Shown here piece by piece: positions 20,724 through 32,364 of a DNA stretch of 64,000 nt (its first letter is position 1; each line of letters opens with the position of its first letter). Below the pieces are notes generated by a model, which was not told where the DNA came from, searched no databases, and saw only the letters and a program-made list of their open reading frames with translations. Origin of the DNA: Glebionis coronaria. Lineage: Eukaryota; Streptophyta; Magnoliopsida; Asterales; Asteraceae. Both the position numbers and the translations under genes were made by a program. The stretch lies in contig CM046876.1 in assembly GCA_025667525.1 (NCBI GenBank), forward strand, positions 479,342,557-479,406,556, in the 5' to 3' direction.

Positions 20724-22357
20724 TAATACTTGGCTTTTTGGCTAAGTATAAAATATTGTTGTCCCAAGTCTTTTCGAATTGACTATTGGTTAAAAGTGTG
20801 ACTCAATCATCTTTTGGTGAACAAGAGAATGGTTTGGTTTGTTTGTTTAATTCAAACTAATAGCAAGTAATTAAAGTGTGGTTGAGTAAAGTAGAAGCTT
20901 TGACAAAATTAAACTAAAAGTTTATTAGGAAAATACTTAAAACTTAAAACTTTGTAAAACTTTAAAGCTTAAAAACTTAGTCAATCGGAACAAAGCAATT
21001 CATGTCCATCGGAATATGGCAATTGGAAATCCATCGGAATGTTAAACTTACTACCTATCGGAATGCAACTACACAAAGTCTATCGCAATGTCCTCTTATC
21101 GCAATGTCTCAGATCGGAATGACTAAAACACCCCTATCGCAATGTACTTCTATCACAATGTTGCTGTCGAGAAATGGGCAGCACTTCGTCTTAGCAAAGA
21201 CCTTGATCCCGTCGGAATGTGCGATCGCAATGTGCGATCGCAATCCAGATCGGAATAAGGGGGAAATGAAAACCTGATCGCAAAGTAAAACCCTTAAGGG
21301 TTATTGCGATCAAAACGATAAGGCCCGTCGGAATGTGTACAAAATCCCTTGTATTGCGATGGAATGCAAAACTTAATCCGAAATTGGTGGAGATCCTAAA
21401 ACTCAATAAGCAAATGCAATAAGCTATTATACCCGAACCTCAAGCAATTCAAAAAGCTTAAATTTGATAACTTCTAAAACACAAAAGATTTCAAACTTTA
21501 TGAAAGGACTTTTAAAATAACTAAAACCTTGGTGAAATCCGAAAATCAATAAGCCAAAACATGTAATAAGCCAATAAGCATTACGAGCTTATAACTCATA
21601 CGTGAAGGAGCTTAAGTATGAACAAAGTAGATCAATCCTTCAATCACGAAATCATAAAATCATACGCATGAAGTATGCAAATCGGATCAAAGGTAAAGTA
21701 AATCAAGAAGTGTAGAATGAGATTTAGGATTAAAAGCTTAAAATGAACTTGATTAATGAAAAATAAGCAATACAAATGTTTAATCTTGAAAGATTAAGAG
21801 AAAAGATGACACTTAGTGAGAGAAAGTTTAAGACTATCTCTCTCTAAAACTAGAAAGAAAAGTGAAAAATGAAAAACTAAAAATTAAAGACTAACTAACA
21901 CCCTCCTAATGACTATTAGGAGGGTATTTATAGGGAAGGTGGAAGGAGTGCATGTGTTGCATCTTCTTTCTTTCTTTCTTCACGTGTTCTCGACTCGACT
22001 TTAATTCTTTGTCTTTTCTTGATGTCGTCTCGGGATTTGAACTTGTCTTTTAATTTTCTTCTTCTATAAGACTTAAGTTCTTCGACTTCGTTAAACTTCG
22101 TCTTTAGACTTTTTCTTCGATAAATCTTCAGAATAGGCCTTGGACTTCCGTTCTTTTTGCACTCTTGATCTTTTGACTTCGTTTTTTCCCGTTTTCTTCG
22201 ATAAAAGCCCGTGAAAATCCGTGTTTTCTTCCTTTTTCATATTTTGGTCCTAAAACACAATAAAAACACAAACCACGCATAATTCCGACTTTTACGACAT
22301 AAATCACATGTTTTTGTCTTGTTATTATTGGAAATAAGTGGTAAAAGGATAAGTGTT
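20724..22357 (-). repeat. Element A 5' LTR
   Basis: About 1634 bp, near-identical to 194-1828. TATAAATA lies at 21932-21925 (minus). The cap-proximal hairpin is perfect here (21900-21910 with 21915-21925, loop GACT). The ATCG(C/G)AATG motif field is at about 20984-21370. The right edge is GTGTT followed by TTCAT, then the resumed leader of B. Confidence 0.85.
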
Positions 22358-22556
22358 TTCATTCTACGTGATCGTTTTCATTCTTTGAGGCTCCTTTAAT
22401 CAAGAAATCAATTCAAGGAGAGATTTGTAGATTTGAGTCTACGTAATACAACAAAAAATCCAAAAACTTTTAAAACAATCAAAAACCAAAAAAATTGAAA
22501 AATCGAAAAACCGCAAAAAGAATCTGCTTTGCTACCACCCATTCTACGCTTAGTGC
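22358..22556 (+). mobile_element. Element B leader, right part
   Basis: The leader of B resumes after A and matches C at 42957-43160, including CGTGATCGTTTTCATTC, the GATTTGTAGATTTG segment and the A-rich run with CAATCAAAAACC before the gag start. No ORF. Confidence 0.75.
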
Positions 22557-23519
22557 ATGCGCACTCGATTGAAGGATTATTCTAATTCTAGCGATGCGTC
22601 GGCTCGACGCAATCGTAATCGAAGGAATCGACGACGTAGACGAGATTTAGAGACCGACGTTCCTAATATCGTTGTTGAAGAAACCTTAGACGAGATGGCC
22701 AACAATCGTTCGATGATGGAATTGCTCCAAGCGCCCACCGAGGGTTATGGAGACGCGATCGTAATTCCCACTATCGAAGCGGAGAATTTTGAGATTAAGA
22801 GCGGAATGCTTTCGTTAATCCAAGCTACAAAGTGTCGAGGTCGTGAAGCCGATAATCCTCACGACCACATTCGGAATTTTGATCGTCTTTTAGCCACAAG
22901 CAAGTTTAAGAACGTCGAAACTGATGTCGTCAAGCTTATGCTTTTTTCGTACTCGCTCGATGGTGCCGCCAAGGATTGGTACGAGAAAGAGCCACCTAAT
23001 TCTATAATTACGTGGAAGGATCTCGTTTCCAAATTCGTTAATCATTTTTTCCCACCGTCTAAGACGACATTTTTCAAAAATGAAATTACGAGATTTGAGC
23101 AAAAACTGAATGAATCTTTTAGAGACGCGTGGGATCGTTTTAAGGAATTGCTTAGGCAATGTCCTCACCATGGATTTTCCGAGTTGCACCAAATCGATAC
23201 GTTTTACAACGGTCTTAGTTTTCAAGAACAAGATTCGTTGAATTCCGCCGCCGGTGGCAAATTTTTGTGTAAGACTCCGAAAGATGCTGTAATGATTATC
23301 GAGAATCGATCCAAGGTTTACCAACTCCGCAACGCACCGAGTGTTGCCAATGTCGCCAATGTTAGTAATTCTAATCGCGACATTGAGAGGGTTGATGCGA
23401 AAGTCGACAAGCTAACGAATGTGTTTACATCTTTTCTCGTCGAAATGCAAAAGAAAGACGCTCCCGCTACGGTGAAAGCGGTTGAGACAGCGTGTACGTT
23501 TTTGTGGTGGAACTCATAA
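22557..23519 (+). CDS. Element B Gag, N-terminal and core part
   Basis: It starts MRTRLKDYSNSS, followed by a strongly basic stretch (RNRNRRNRRRRR) that could bind RNA or act as a nuclear signal. The core has MELLQAPTEGYGDAIVIPTI, AKDWYEKEPPNSIITWKDL, FVNHFFPPSKTT and IDTFYNGLSFQEQDSLN, all paralleled in C. The frame breaks in the zinc knuckle: after ETACTF a T5 run (23499-23503) carries one T too many, producing LWWNS and a stop. The correct frame (FCGGTHNYYEC) continues at about 23504. The start is fixed by similarity to A and C. Confidence 0.9.
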   Translation: MRTRLKDYSNSSDASARRNRNRRNRRRRRDLETDVPNIVVEETLDEMANNRSMMELLQAPTEGYGDAIVIPTIEAENFEIKSGMLSLIQATKCRGREADNPHDHIRNFDRLLATSKFKNVETDVVKLMLFSYSLDGAAKDWYEKEPPNSIITWKDLVSKFVNHFFPPSKTTFFKNEITRFEQKLNESFRDAWDRFKELLRQCPHHGFSELHQIDTFYNGLSFQEQDSLNSAAGGKFLCKTPKDAVMIIENRSKVYQLRNAPSVANVANVSNSNRDIERVDAKVDKLTNVFTSFLVEMQKKDAPATVKAVETACTFLWWNS

Positions 23520-25308
23520 TTATTACGAGTGTGCGGCTACGGATGGCCAAACGTCGAATGTGAGTGCGTTAAACAACAATTTTTCTAATCAAAATCAAAA
23601 TAACGCCGGTCCATCACAACAAGGCAATTATAACCAAGGTAACAATTTTAATCAAAACCGAAACAATTTTCAAGGAAATAATCAACAAGGGAATTTTCAA
23701 AACCAAGGTTATAATCAAGGATGTAATTTGAATTGGCAAAATCGAGACAATAATCAAAACTCGAATTTTTCAAACAACAACAATCAAGGAAACAATTTTT
23801 TTAGTGGTAATCAAAACAATTTTCAAAGAAGTAATCAAAACCAAGGGAACTTTAATTCCAATCAAAACAGTTCATCAAACGATTTTCAAAATTACATGAA
23901 AACGAATGAGGCTAATATGAGACGATTAGAGGGAGAAATTGGTACTTTGAAAAACGAATTTTCCAATACTTTGAAACTTCAAAACACAAAGATTGAGCAA
24001 GGACAAATTGATATTAAAAAGATGTTTTCGGCTATTATGAACAAAACCTCGGGTGCTTCATCGAGTTCGTTACCTAGTGACACCGTTGCAAATCCGAAGG
24101 AGCAATGTAAAGCCGCCTCGTCTCGTGGAAAAAGTCGTGTGATTACCCCTACCCTTGATGGATTTCGTGTTGTTCCTTATTCTCAACCCTCGACTTCTAA
24201 GACGTCTTATTGTTCTAAAGTTGATGGGGTGAACGTGGCGACCAAGGAAAAGAGTGCACACCCTTGTCTACCTCAAATTCCATCCACGGTTCAAAAAGAG
24301 AGTTTTATCGACCTAACCAAAGTAACCCTTGAAGAAACTTGTGCATCGATCCTTCTTAAAAAACCCAAAAGGCATATGCCGAGAAAGGAAGAGGATCCGG
24401 GCCAATTTCTACTACCTTGTGATTTTTCCGAGATAGAGGGATGTTTAGCCCTTGCCGATTTAGGTGCTAGCATCAATCTCATGCCTCATTCTCTTTGGAA
24501 ATTTATGAGATTTCCTTCACTTACCCCCACGAACATGACTATCGAGCTTGCAAATTATACACCACTTATACCAATTGGAATAGCCGAGGATGTCTATGTT
24601 AAAGTTGGAAAGTTTGTTTTTCCCACGGATTTCGTCATATCCGATTACGAGTGTGACCCTAAATGTCCCATTATTTTAGGTCGACCATTTTTATCGACGG
24701 CTCGAACCGTAATCGACGTTCACGAGGGGAGACTTACTATGAGATATGGGGAGGATAAAATGGACCTTTTAACGAATAAATCCCAAGTGTCTTATGATAA
24801 TGAAAAAACCGAGGTTTTGAAACCAAATGTTTCAAATTCTAATGATTTCAAAATGTTTACTTTAGCGGAAACTATGAGGCTTAATGCAGGTTTTGAAAGA
24901 ATTAAGAAAAACGGTTTTAAAGATGATGATTTTAACGATAAAGAATACGTGTACCTAATTCAAAAGGGTATGTGTAAATTTATGAATGAAAAATCACTTT
25001 GGGATGTATTCGATGAAAAAAGTGACACACCAATTCCGAAGGGCGACGTTAGTGCCATCACGACAATGACCAAAATGGACTCGTTTTCACCACCTTCGAA
25101 TGACCACGTCTTTGAGGCTTCAACTTCTAGCTACATCAAAGTGCCTCATTTTCCTAGCCCAACACCTGTTGAGGCTAAAGGTTTCGTCGACATCGATCCT
25201 CTCGTCTTAGAAAAGTCACCTAAGCATAGTCATTCGACTTGTAAGACCATGGTTGTGAGTGCTCACATCGATTATTTCTTTGACGATGACGATGGCGATT
25301 TTGCCTAG
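23504..25308 (+). CDS. Element B Gag C-terminus and aspartic protease
   Basis: After the rest of the zinc knuckle (CGGTHNYYEC) comes about 130 residues of N/Q-rich sequence (for example NQGNNFNQNRNNFQGNNQQG), then a helical segment (MRRLEGEIGTLKNEFSNTLK) and a protease domain with CLALADLGASINLMPHSLW and IILGRPFLSTARTVIDVHEG. The DLGA active site is the one used by A and C. Past the protease the sequence no longer follows C: it is acidic (YFFDDDDGDFA) and stops at TAG 25306-25308, with the frame open beyond it. No RT follows. Confidence 0.9.
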
Positions 25309-26022
25309 ATTGATCACGTACTTCGAAATCCACATGCCCTTTTTGAGGATTCTCCTAAAAAGACCTCTTCACATGCGAAGTACGATGATTACGAGTTTCA
25401 TCCCGAGATTGAGGAAATCATTGAACGAGAGCTAGCTCTTTTGCCTCCACTTCCACCTACGAGTGAGGTCGATCTTTCCAAAATCGAGGATGAACTTAAT
25501 GAGTTGGAACGCCTTATTTTCGATGACGAACCAACTCATGTGACCACCCAAAATCCAATTCTCGAGGAGTTACCTAATCAACACTCCTCAAATGAGAATT
25601 ACGTTTACCACATTCGTGAGGATTTAACTTATCAACAATCCCCACAAATGAATGATGGTTTCATGCTTGATCGTGATCTTTTCGAGAGAGTTTCTAAGAT
25701 ACTCAAGGAGGGGAATGACAAACCTTGGTTTGACAAGCCTATCTTTGATGAAGAAATCGATGAGATCGACGTTCATGAGGATGACGAGTATGTTGACCCC
25801 GAGGGGGCGGTGTTATTTATTGATAAACGTTTTGAGAACTTATATAATCCACCACCCCCTCCCACCAATGACTTAAATGTGAGGATTTTTAGCGCGACTA
25901 TTTTTGAATTTGACACGCCAAATATTTTCGACATTATCAAATCGGGTTTTCATAAAGAGTTTTTAAACGATGAAAAAGGAAAGGATTTTAAAATTGATTT
26001 AAATGAATTTTCTACAAGTTAA
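25309..26022 (+). CDS. Element B acidic C-terminal extension in place of Pol
   Basis: The frame after the TAG at 25306 stays open for 237 codons to 26022. The product is strongly acidic (EIDEIDVHEDDEYVDPEGAV, SKIEDELNELERLIFDDEPT), with a proline stretch NPPPPPTNDL. I do not recognise a domain. In C the corresponding place holds a short acidic linker and then RT. In B the next recognisable homology to C is the post-integrase 3' region from about 26500. RT, RNase H and integrase are therefore missing rather than decayed in place. Confidence 0.65.
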   Translation: MDHVLRNPHALFEDSPKKTSSHAKYDDYEFHPEIEEIIERELALLPPLPPTSEVDLSKIEDELNELERLIFDDEPTHVTTQNPILEELPNQHSSNENYVYHIREDLTYQQSPQMNDGFMLDRDLFERVSKILKEGNDKPWFDKPIFDEEIDEIDVHEDDEYVDPEGAVLFIDKRFENLYNPPPPPTNDLNVRIFSATIFEFDTPNIFDIIKSGFHKEFLNDEKGKDFKIDLNEFSTS

Positions 26023-28278
26023 CTCCATCATCACCACGTTCTATGAGTACTACCACCTCGTCTACTCCTTTTGACGACGGTTGGTGTGGATCGAATGTGG
26101 GGGAAGCCCCTAATGTTCCCTCACATTTCTCCACCGAGGACGAGATTTACGATCCCGGAATTGCTTGTAAAGGTAAATCTCGGTCTTCCACCGATGCAAT
26201 AAATAGAAAATATATTCATTTGCTTGGTGTGAGTCTACCTCGAGTAGCTCATAAATTTGACTACCATTGCCCCACCTTTCTACTTCTCATCTTTTTTCTT
26301 CTACCCCTTTGGGGTACGAGCACGTGTTGAAGTGGCGTTGGTTCGTTTACCACATGAAAACGAGGACGCCATCTTCGATCCTGGTATTTTGCATCATCAA
26401 AGGACTTAGTCCTTAGTACCGGTTGCTTTTGGGCATTGTTTATCATGAGCCCCACCAAAAATGACCAAACCAAGATTATCCCCGAATGATCACATTTATG
26501 GGGATTCGAGTCGAGCTTTTGACTCGGTTATCAAAAACAAGGTGCCTCGTGGGGGATTCTCATGCTTATCCTTGTAAATATTATCGTTTTTCTAATTAGT
26601 TAACGAGGGGACTTGTGCTCTTCCAACCTTTGTTCCGTGGTTGTTTGTGATTGTGATTCATTAGGTTCATCGTCATCATTGAAGCCTCTCGTGTTCGTTT
26701 TACAGATCACTCGAGCTTCGATCGTTGCATTTGGAGATTCTGATATCCGATGATATCCTTTTATGTTCTAATGTTTATCTTATTAGCATAATTCATAAAC
26801 GGCTTTTAGGTTATTCGTTTTACCCTTTCCATGCTCGAGATTAAGCATTCGACTTCGTCTCTAGTATAGGGGTGTTTTCACCCCTAGACTCGAAACATTG
26901 AGGATAATGTTTAGTTTTAGTATGGGGGGATGAGTAGATACTTCACCTTGCTTACGTCACCACGCAATCCAATATTCATCTTTTTGTTATCGTTTTGTTG
27001 CAAATAAGGCTAAAAATGGCCAAATTTTAAATTTTTTTCTTGTTTTTCATAAGTGTTCAAGACACAAATGTAGGTTTTCCGATGGTGAGAATAAGAGTAA
27101 TTTTTGACTCAACCGTACGTGTTGAGCACTTAGCTTCGATTCCTTAACTTTTTAGGCTAAGTCTATTAAATGAGGACGAGAAATGATAGAGTTATTTATA
27201 AATCTCGTAATCTTTCACGATCTCATGTGTAGTAATTATTAGCTTATTCTCCCACACTTTTATAATAAATTGTTAATAAATATTGATTTAGCGGTTTAGT
27301 CACTATTGTTGGTTTCTAATTTGTTTTAGTTGCTTCCATGTAATTAAATTGGGAAAACATTAAGGTATCGCCAGCGTCACAGTTTTGAAGTACTGGCAAC
27401 CCGAATAATCAAAAGCTTCACCCAATAATAAGATTTCAAGTGCTCACCTAAAATAAGCAAAAATTTGAAGCTCACAAGGCCGAAAAATCTATGCCCAAAT
27501 TGAAAGTGAATCAAGCCTTAATCTTTGAAGCTTTAAAGATCCAAAATTTGCTTTAGCGTGAGGATATACGTCAAGTCATATAAAACCACCGATGATGGCG
27601 GATAATAAAAGACAAGGGCAAGACCAAAGTCATAATAAAAGCTTCATGGCGAAGTTGAATAAAAGATGGAGATAAACCATGATAATAAAACCACCGATGA
27701 TGGCGGATAATAAAAGTCATGGTAATAAGTCTCATGTTCAAAACTGTTCTAAAATCGTGTTTATCGATCCTTTTTGTTGACTTAATTTTTTGACATCGTT
27801 GTCTATTAGGATGAATTATTAATTTAATGATTTTGGTTACACCGTTAAGACTCTATTTTTAGACCTAATCTCTATTCACGCATAAGTCAATGATGTATCC
27901 TCGTGATCATTAAGACAAAATAAAATATAAGAGATACCAAGTAGGAATAAGGGAGTTTAGGTTCGTAATTAACACTCATGAGACATGATCGTGTTGCTAA
28001 CTTATAATAACAATGATCTCGTTACACGCTGAGCATGGAATCGAGTGAAAATCGAGGATGACGAACTTATCTCTATGAGGCATTCACGTGTTCTTATTTT
28101 TTGACCCTAAAAGTCACTTAATCGTGATGAAAACATTACATTATGTCTAAAACACGTGTAGTAGTTTATTTAAATTTATGTCTTCAATAAATGTCATCAT
28201 AAAAATGAATTTTAGAAGTGCTACGATACTTAATTCTAGCACTGCGTGGGGACACGGCAATGGTTTAGTATGAGGGAG
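26023..28278 (+). other. Element B 3' noncoding region
   Basis: From about 26500 it aligns with C 48920-50735 (GGTGCCTCGTGGGGGA, then GGCTAAAAATGGCCAAATTT, then TAAGGTATCGCCAGCGTCAC). An internal purine tract TTTAGTATGGGGGGATGAG (26919-26937) resembles the terminal one at about 28263-28278. Five AATAAA hexamers fall at 27604-27714, in two copies of a unit containing CCACCGATGATGGCGG. The stretch at 26023-26500 has no counterpart that I see in C. Confidence 0.65.
28263..28278 (+). promoter_or_regulatory. Element B polypurine tract
   Basis: GTTTAGTATGAGGGAG ends directly at the TGATGAGACT start of the 3' LTR. The equivalent in C is at about 50720-50735. Confidence 0.7.
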
Positions 28279-31200
28279 TGATGAGACTGCTTTTATACAT
28301 AGTCTCATCGTCCAAATCGGGCTTAAAACGCTTAAAATGTCATCAAAATACCCAAATATATGCTTGTGTTTGTTCATTGTGTATTTTAGGTACGAATATC
28401 GTAAAATCAACAAAAGATCACAAGAATAGAGCAAAAACAAACACGGGAAATGAAGCCGCACAAAGAACCGGACCCGAATGTTGATTTTCCTTTGAAGTCC
28501 TTGAAGTTTGAAGATTTGGCAAGATTGGTCCCTCTACTTTTGAAGAATTGTCATTTTAAACCCTTGTAAAACTCAAAAATTACAATATGGTCCCTTAAAT
28601 GACAAGAATGTACAAGAACAACCCTTGAAATATGGTCAAAGTACACAATTGGTCCTTGATAAAAGTATGGAATAAACATGTGCCAAATTTAGCAAGTTGT
28701 CCAAAGTTGTTATTAAAGGAAATGGGATAAAAGCTGTTGAAACATTATATGACAAAACAAAGGGAGATGGGGGACTAAAGTTGCCCAGACAAGAAAATTC
28801 CACCCTCCACTCATAAACCACCACCTCAGCCTGCCCCACCACGTCACCTTGCCACCTCACCCACTGTTATATTAATATAACTTTTGAAAAACTATAATTA
28901 ATCCCTAAACCCCCGCTAAACACCTATCTTTCCCCAAATCTGCATCAAACTAATCAACTGTTCATCCACTATAAACCCTAATCCTAACTTTTTATTTATC
29001 AAAAATCAAAACCCCCTACATTCCAGATCATTAATCTACATCATCCTCACCATAACCTCACACCTCAATATCATGCCAGCTCACCATGTGGTCCACTCCC
29101 ACACTCCCCTGCTCCCTTGTAACCCCAAATATGGAAATTAAAGAATCTTCACAGCAATCAAAGGTCTCCAATTAATTTCGTGTTCCCAAAGAATGAAGTC
29201 AATGGCCAGGATTAAACCAAGCAAGCTGGATATTCAACAAGAGCACATGGGATCCTTTGACCATAAATTCGAAATTCAACTTAAGGGCTTTTCAGGGATT
29301 TTACTGCTATTAGGGTTTATCATTTAGGAGTTATGGAATAGTCCCATTACTTGTATAAAAAGAACCTTCGCCTATGAAGAGTTCTTTGTTCCAGCTTATT
29401 TTTGTAATTTTTCTTTAATGAAAAAATAGTTAGAGTTTTGTTAATAAAGTCTTTCAATCTTGAGCTGAGTTCCATTATTGCTTTAGTAGTGTAAATTTTT
29501 TACGTTTTATGCAAAAAAATCTACTGTAGTATTCAAAAGGTATTTGTGTTCAAGAAATTTTACAAAATCTCTTTTGTAGATCCGCTGCTATTGGGGTTTA
29601 AGAGTTGTTGACTTGACATCTCAAGGATTCTTCAAGCCACAATAGTTGTGTTACATACTTGTTGGTTCTAAAAAGGTGGAGTTTCAAAGGAATTTTCAAA
29701 GGCTGTCTAATTGGTTATTGTCTCACCATTGTTCCTTGAGCTTTCATCAAAAGCTGCCAACCAGCTTTTGATCAAGGTTTAGGAATTTGTATTTGTTTTC
29801 TGTTTTTTTTTGTGCAGGTTGGTGGTCCAAACTTCATCCTTCATCATACAAATTTCATTATTGTGCCTCTTTTGGTGGATTGTTGTAGTCCACCAAAGAG
29901 TCTTGCACCTTCTTCTTTCAAACAGCAACCAAGCTCTCCCATAAGCTCTTTCCATGAAGTTCACTTAGTCCAGTCTAACCTTGTTGACTGGTTGCATCAG
30001 CTTAGCTAAAGCCTGGTGTGGATGTACGTTGGGCTAGGTAATGCTTCGAACTCCCTCTCAAGTTTTTCTGCTCAAATTGAATCTTTGTGAAAGTTGCTTG
30101 TTGATTGTTTACTTTGTGTTTTTCATTATCTTAAATTATATTAACATCAATGTTAGTTAGTTTTTTTGTTTTGAATTGTATGTGTAAGCTAAGCTTAAAT
30201 CTGTCTGCCTGCTAGTGTATTAAGGGGTGTTTGGTTTTGGAATTTAAAAATTGCGAGTGACACACATAGTACCTTAAAACCAGTCAACACACTTAAATAG
30301 ACTTTAGTGGGTGATATCATACTTTGTTTTCAGTTTGGTAGCAAAGGAACATTAGTTGCATGTTAGGATTTGTTAAAAACAGCCATATACATTTAATAGG
30401 CAAAACTGGTTTGTTTTAGTACCTTAAGATTCCAAATCTTGGAGTTAGTTAGTGATACTGTTAGTATAGGACTGTGAGTAGTTAGTTTGTCGATTGGTTA
30501 TCTTGGTGTGAAGTCATTGTGGCCTAAAATCTGGTTAAGTGCACTTTATATCAGCAAGAAGCTCCTAGCCCTGCTATAGCCATATCAGTTATTTGTTCTA
30601 GCACGTTTGTGTGATTTTTTGTGCCTAGACCTTGTGTGTTTGTGCTTGCTGTGACTCCCCACAACCCAAATGGTTGTGGGGGTGGCTTTGTCTCCCAAAG
30701 AAACCAACTCAATAGCTCATTATCCACCAAAAGGTCCCAGACCTGTTTTTTTACACTGTCAGTGGGAACAAACTTCCCACTGATAGGCTTCTCGTTCCCA
30801 CTGCTTAGCATAAGGTGCATTTTTTTCACTTTTTTTAGAAATTTAATTTTTCCTGAGTTGTTTGATTTATATTAATATTTTTAGAAAAGTTTATTTTCAG
30901 TTTACTGTTCATTTGCTATTTTTTAGATTTTAATTGAATTTAATTAGTTTTTATTAAACATTTATTTTATTTTAGTGCAAAAGTTTAATATTTTTCTTAT
31001 TTTAAAATTTTCTTAGTTTAAGAATATTATTTTAAGATTTTTAGTTTAAAAAGTTTTACTGTTTACTCTTTTTTTTATCTATTTTCTAGATTTAATCTTA
31101 GTTAAAATAGATTTTAATTAAATCTATTTTGTCTTTTATTGTAAAAAATTTACTTTTATAACTTTTAAAATTTTTCTACTGTTTAGTAATATAAATTAGG

Positions 31201-31809
31201 ATTTTTGAAACACTAAGTTTAATTTTAGCATTATTTTATTATTTATAATCATTATTTTAGTTTAAAAAAATTGTTTTTAGAGTTTTAAAAATAGAAAATA
31301 GTCTTTAAAATTTAGGAAAAATACTTTTAGTCTTTAAACAATATAAGTGAGTTTTTAGTTCAATAAAATAATATTTTGGGCTTTTTCTTAATTATATTTA
31401 ATTTTAGGGCTTTAATTAGCATTTAAAATTGAATATTTAATTAATAAAAGGTTTTAAAATTTATTTATTGAATTTTTATTCTTATTTTTATTATTTTAGA
31501 CTTAGTTTTCATTTTTAATTAATTTTTATGTTTTATTTTTAATTTTGTCACGTTTTACGTATTTACGTTCGCGTTTTACGTCACTCGTCGTAGTTAAATC
31601 GTAGTCGTAGCTCGTCTTTAATTTTCTCTCTTCTAAACCAAAAACGTCACTAATCCAAACTTTGATTTTACATATTGGCACTTAATCATACACCTCCTTC
31701 GAGAACAAACTCGCATTTATCGGTTTTACAGTTTTTAAATAAATCGTACGACTTAATACTTGTCGATTATACGCGTTTTTCCTAAAACGAGTACGATTTA
31801 CCTACATCA
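28279..31809 (+). repeat. Element B 3' LTR
   Basis: A 3531-bp LTR from TGATGAGACT to CCTACATCA. It is a diverged relative of the C LTR: the same 5' end, the same order of landmarks, but about 0.5 kb shorter. TATAAAAAG (29354-29362) is a probable TATA box. Inverted repeats lie at 28280/28301, 28866-28881, 29746/29762, 29871/29889, 29970/29986, 30657/30672, 30732/30740 and 30759/30774. The stretch 30830-31560 is very A/T-rich. The right edge abuts D gag sequence. The partner LTR is outside the window. Confidence 0.82.
29354..29362 (+). promoter_or_regulatory. TATA box of element B LTR
   Basis: TATAAAAAG lies about 1.08 kb into the LTR, comparable with TATATAAAG about 1.2 kb into the C LTR. Initiation would fall near 29390, placing most of the hairpins in the RNA leader. 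Confidence 0.5.
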
Positions 31810-32218
31810 ATTTTTGTCTCATCAGAAAAAGAGTTTTGTCAAGCCTGAATATCTCAAGAAAGTTCAAAGTACCAAGCCTGCTCTTTATGATATCGGTTGT
31901 TATGTTGATAATCTTGCTCTTATGCTTTCCCCTGACTGCGACGAAATCATTCGTGATCAAGAAGAAAGTCGATCGAACTTAAGTGATTTAATAAACCTTT
32001 ATGATTCTGATCATTATATTAAGTTTGTTCCTCAAAAAGAACTTTCCAAAGAACAAAAGATGTATAATAGTGTTCCACCACCAAGTGATGAACCTCAAAA
32101 GAAAGTTTCTTTACAAAGGAGTTTCAAAAGGCAATCAATTTTGTTAGAAAAACAAATTTCGGATGAAAAACAAAAATGGGATGAGAAAGTAAAAGTGTTT
32201 AGCAATTTAAGTTTATAA
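31810..32218 (+). pseudogene. Element D Gag fragment
   Basis: The Gag frame starts directly at the B LTR edge with FLSHQKKSFVKPEYLKK, then ALYDIGCYVDNLALMLSPD, and later a charged segment (LLEKQISDEKQKWDEKVKVF). It ends at a TAA at 32216. The residues encoded by 31760-31809 in the same open frame are B LTR, not Gag. The N-terminal Gag should be left of the window. Confidence 0.75.
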
Positions 32219-32364
32219 AACAAGGGGTTTTAAATTTGTACAAAGGTGTCGTCGATTATGAAAAAGTTTATAGAGATACCGTTAGGAATATTAAACCTAA
32301 CCCATGAGTAGAAGTCGTCATTCAACAATGTATTGTTCCAACCATCGATGATCTTTCAAATAAT
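32219..32364 (+). other. Damaged Gag linker of element D
   Basis: About 150 bp between two Gag frames, with stop codons in all useful frames. Fragments such as GVVDYEKVYRDT can be read, so it is decayed Gag rather than foreign sequence. Confidence 0.5.

Larger units (their letters stand above)
194..22357 (-). mobile_element. Element A: Athila-type Ty3/gypsy LTR retrotransposon, interrupted by N
   Basis: On the minus strand the order is 5' LTR (20724-22357), primer site (20705-20722), Gag, protease, RT, RNase H, integrase, a long 3' noncoding region and 3' LTR (194-1828). The Gag start (MHTR), the DLGA protease site and the FMDD RT site are shared with elements B and C. I counted about 26 differences between the roughly 1635-bp LTRs (about 98.4% identity). 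The insertion is in the leader of B. A TTCAT repeat (189-193 and 22358-22362) fits a 5-bp target duplication and restores the spacing seen in C, but it requires LTR ends that are not TG...CA, so the ends are uncertain by about 5 bp. N (5657-16594) splits pol. Confidence 0.88.

Noticed and set aside
29812..30009. Host-like ORF in the B LTR
   Set aside because: It overlaps two hairpins of the LTR, has no domain, and no counterpart is open at the matching place in C.
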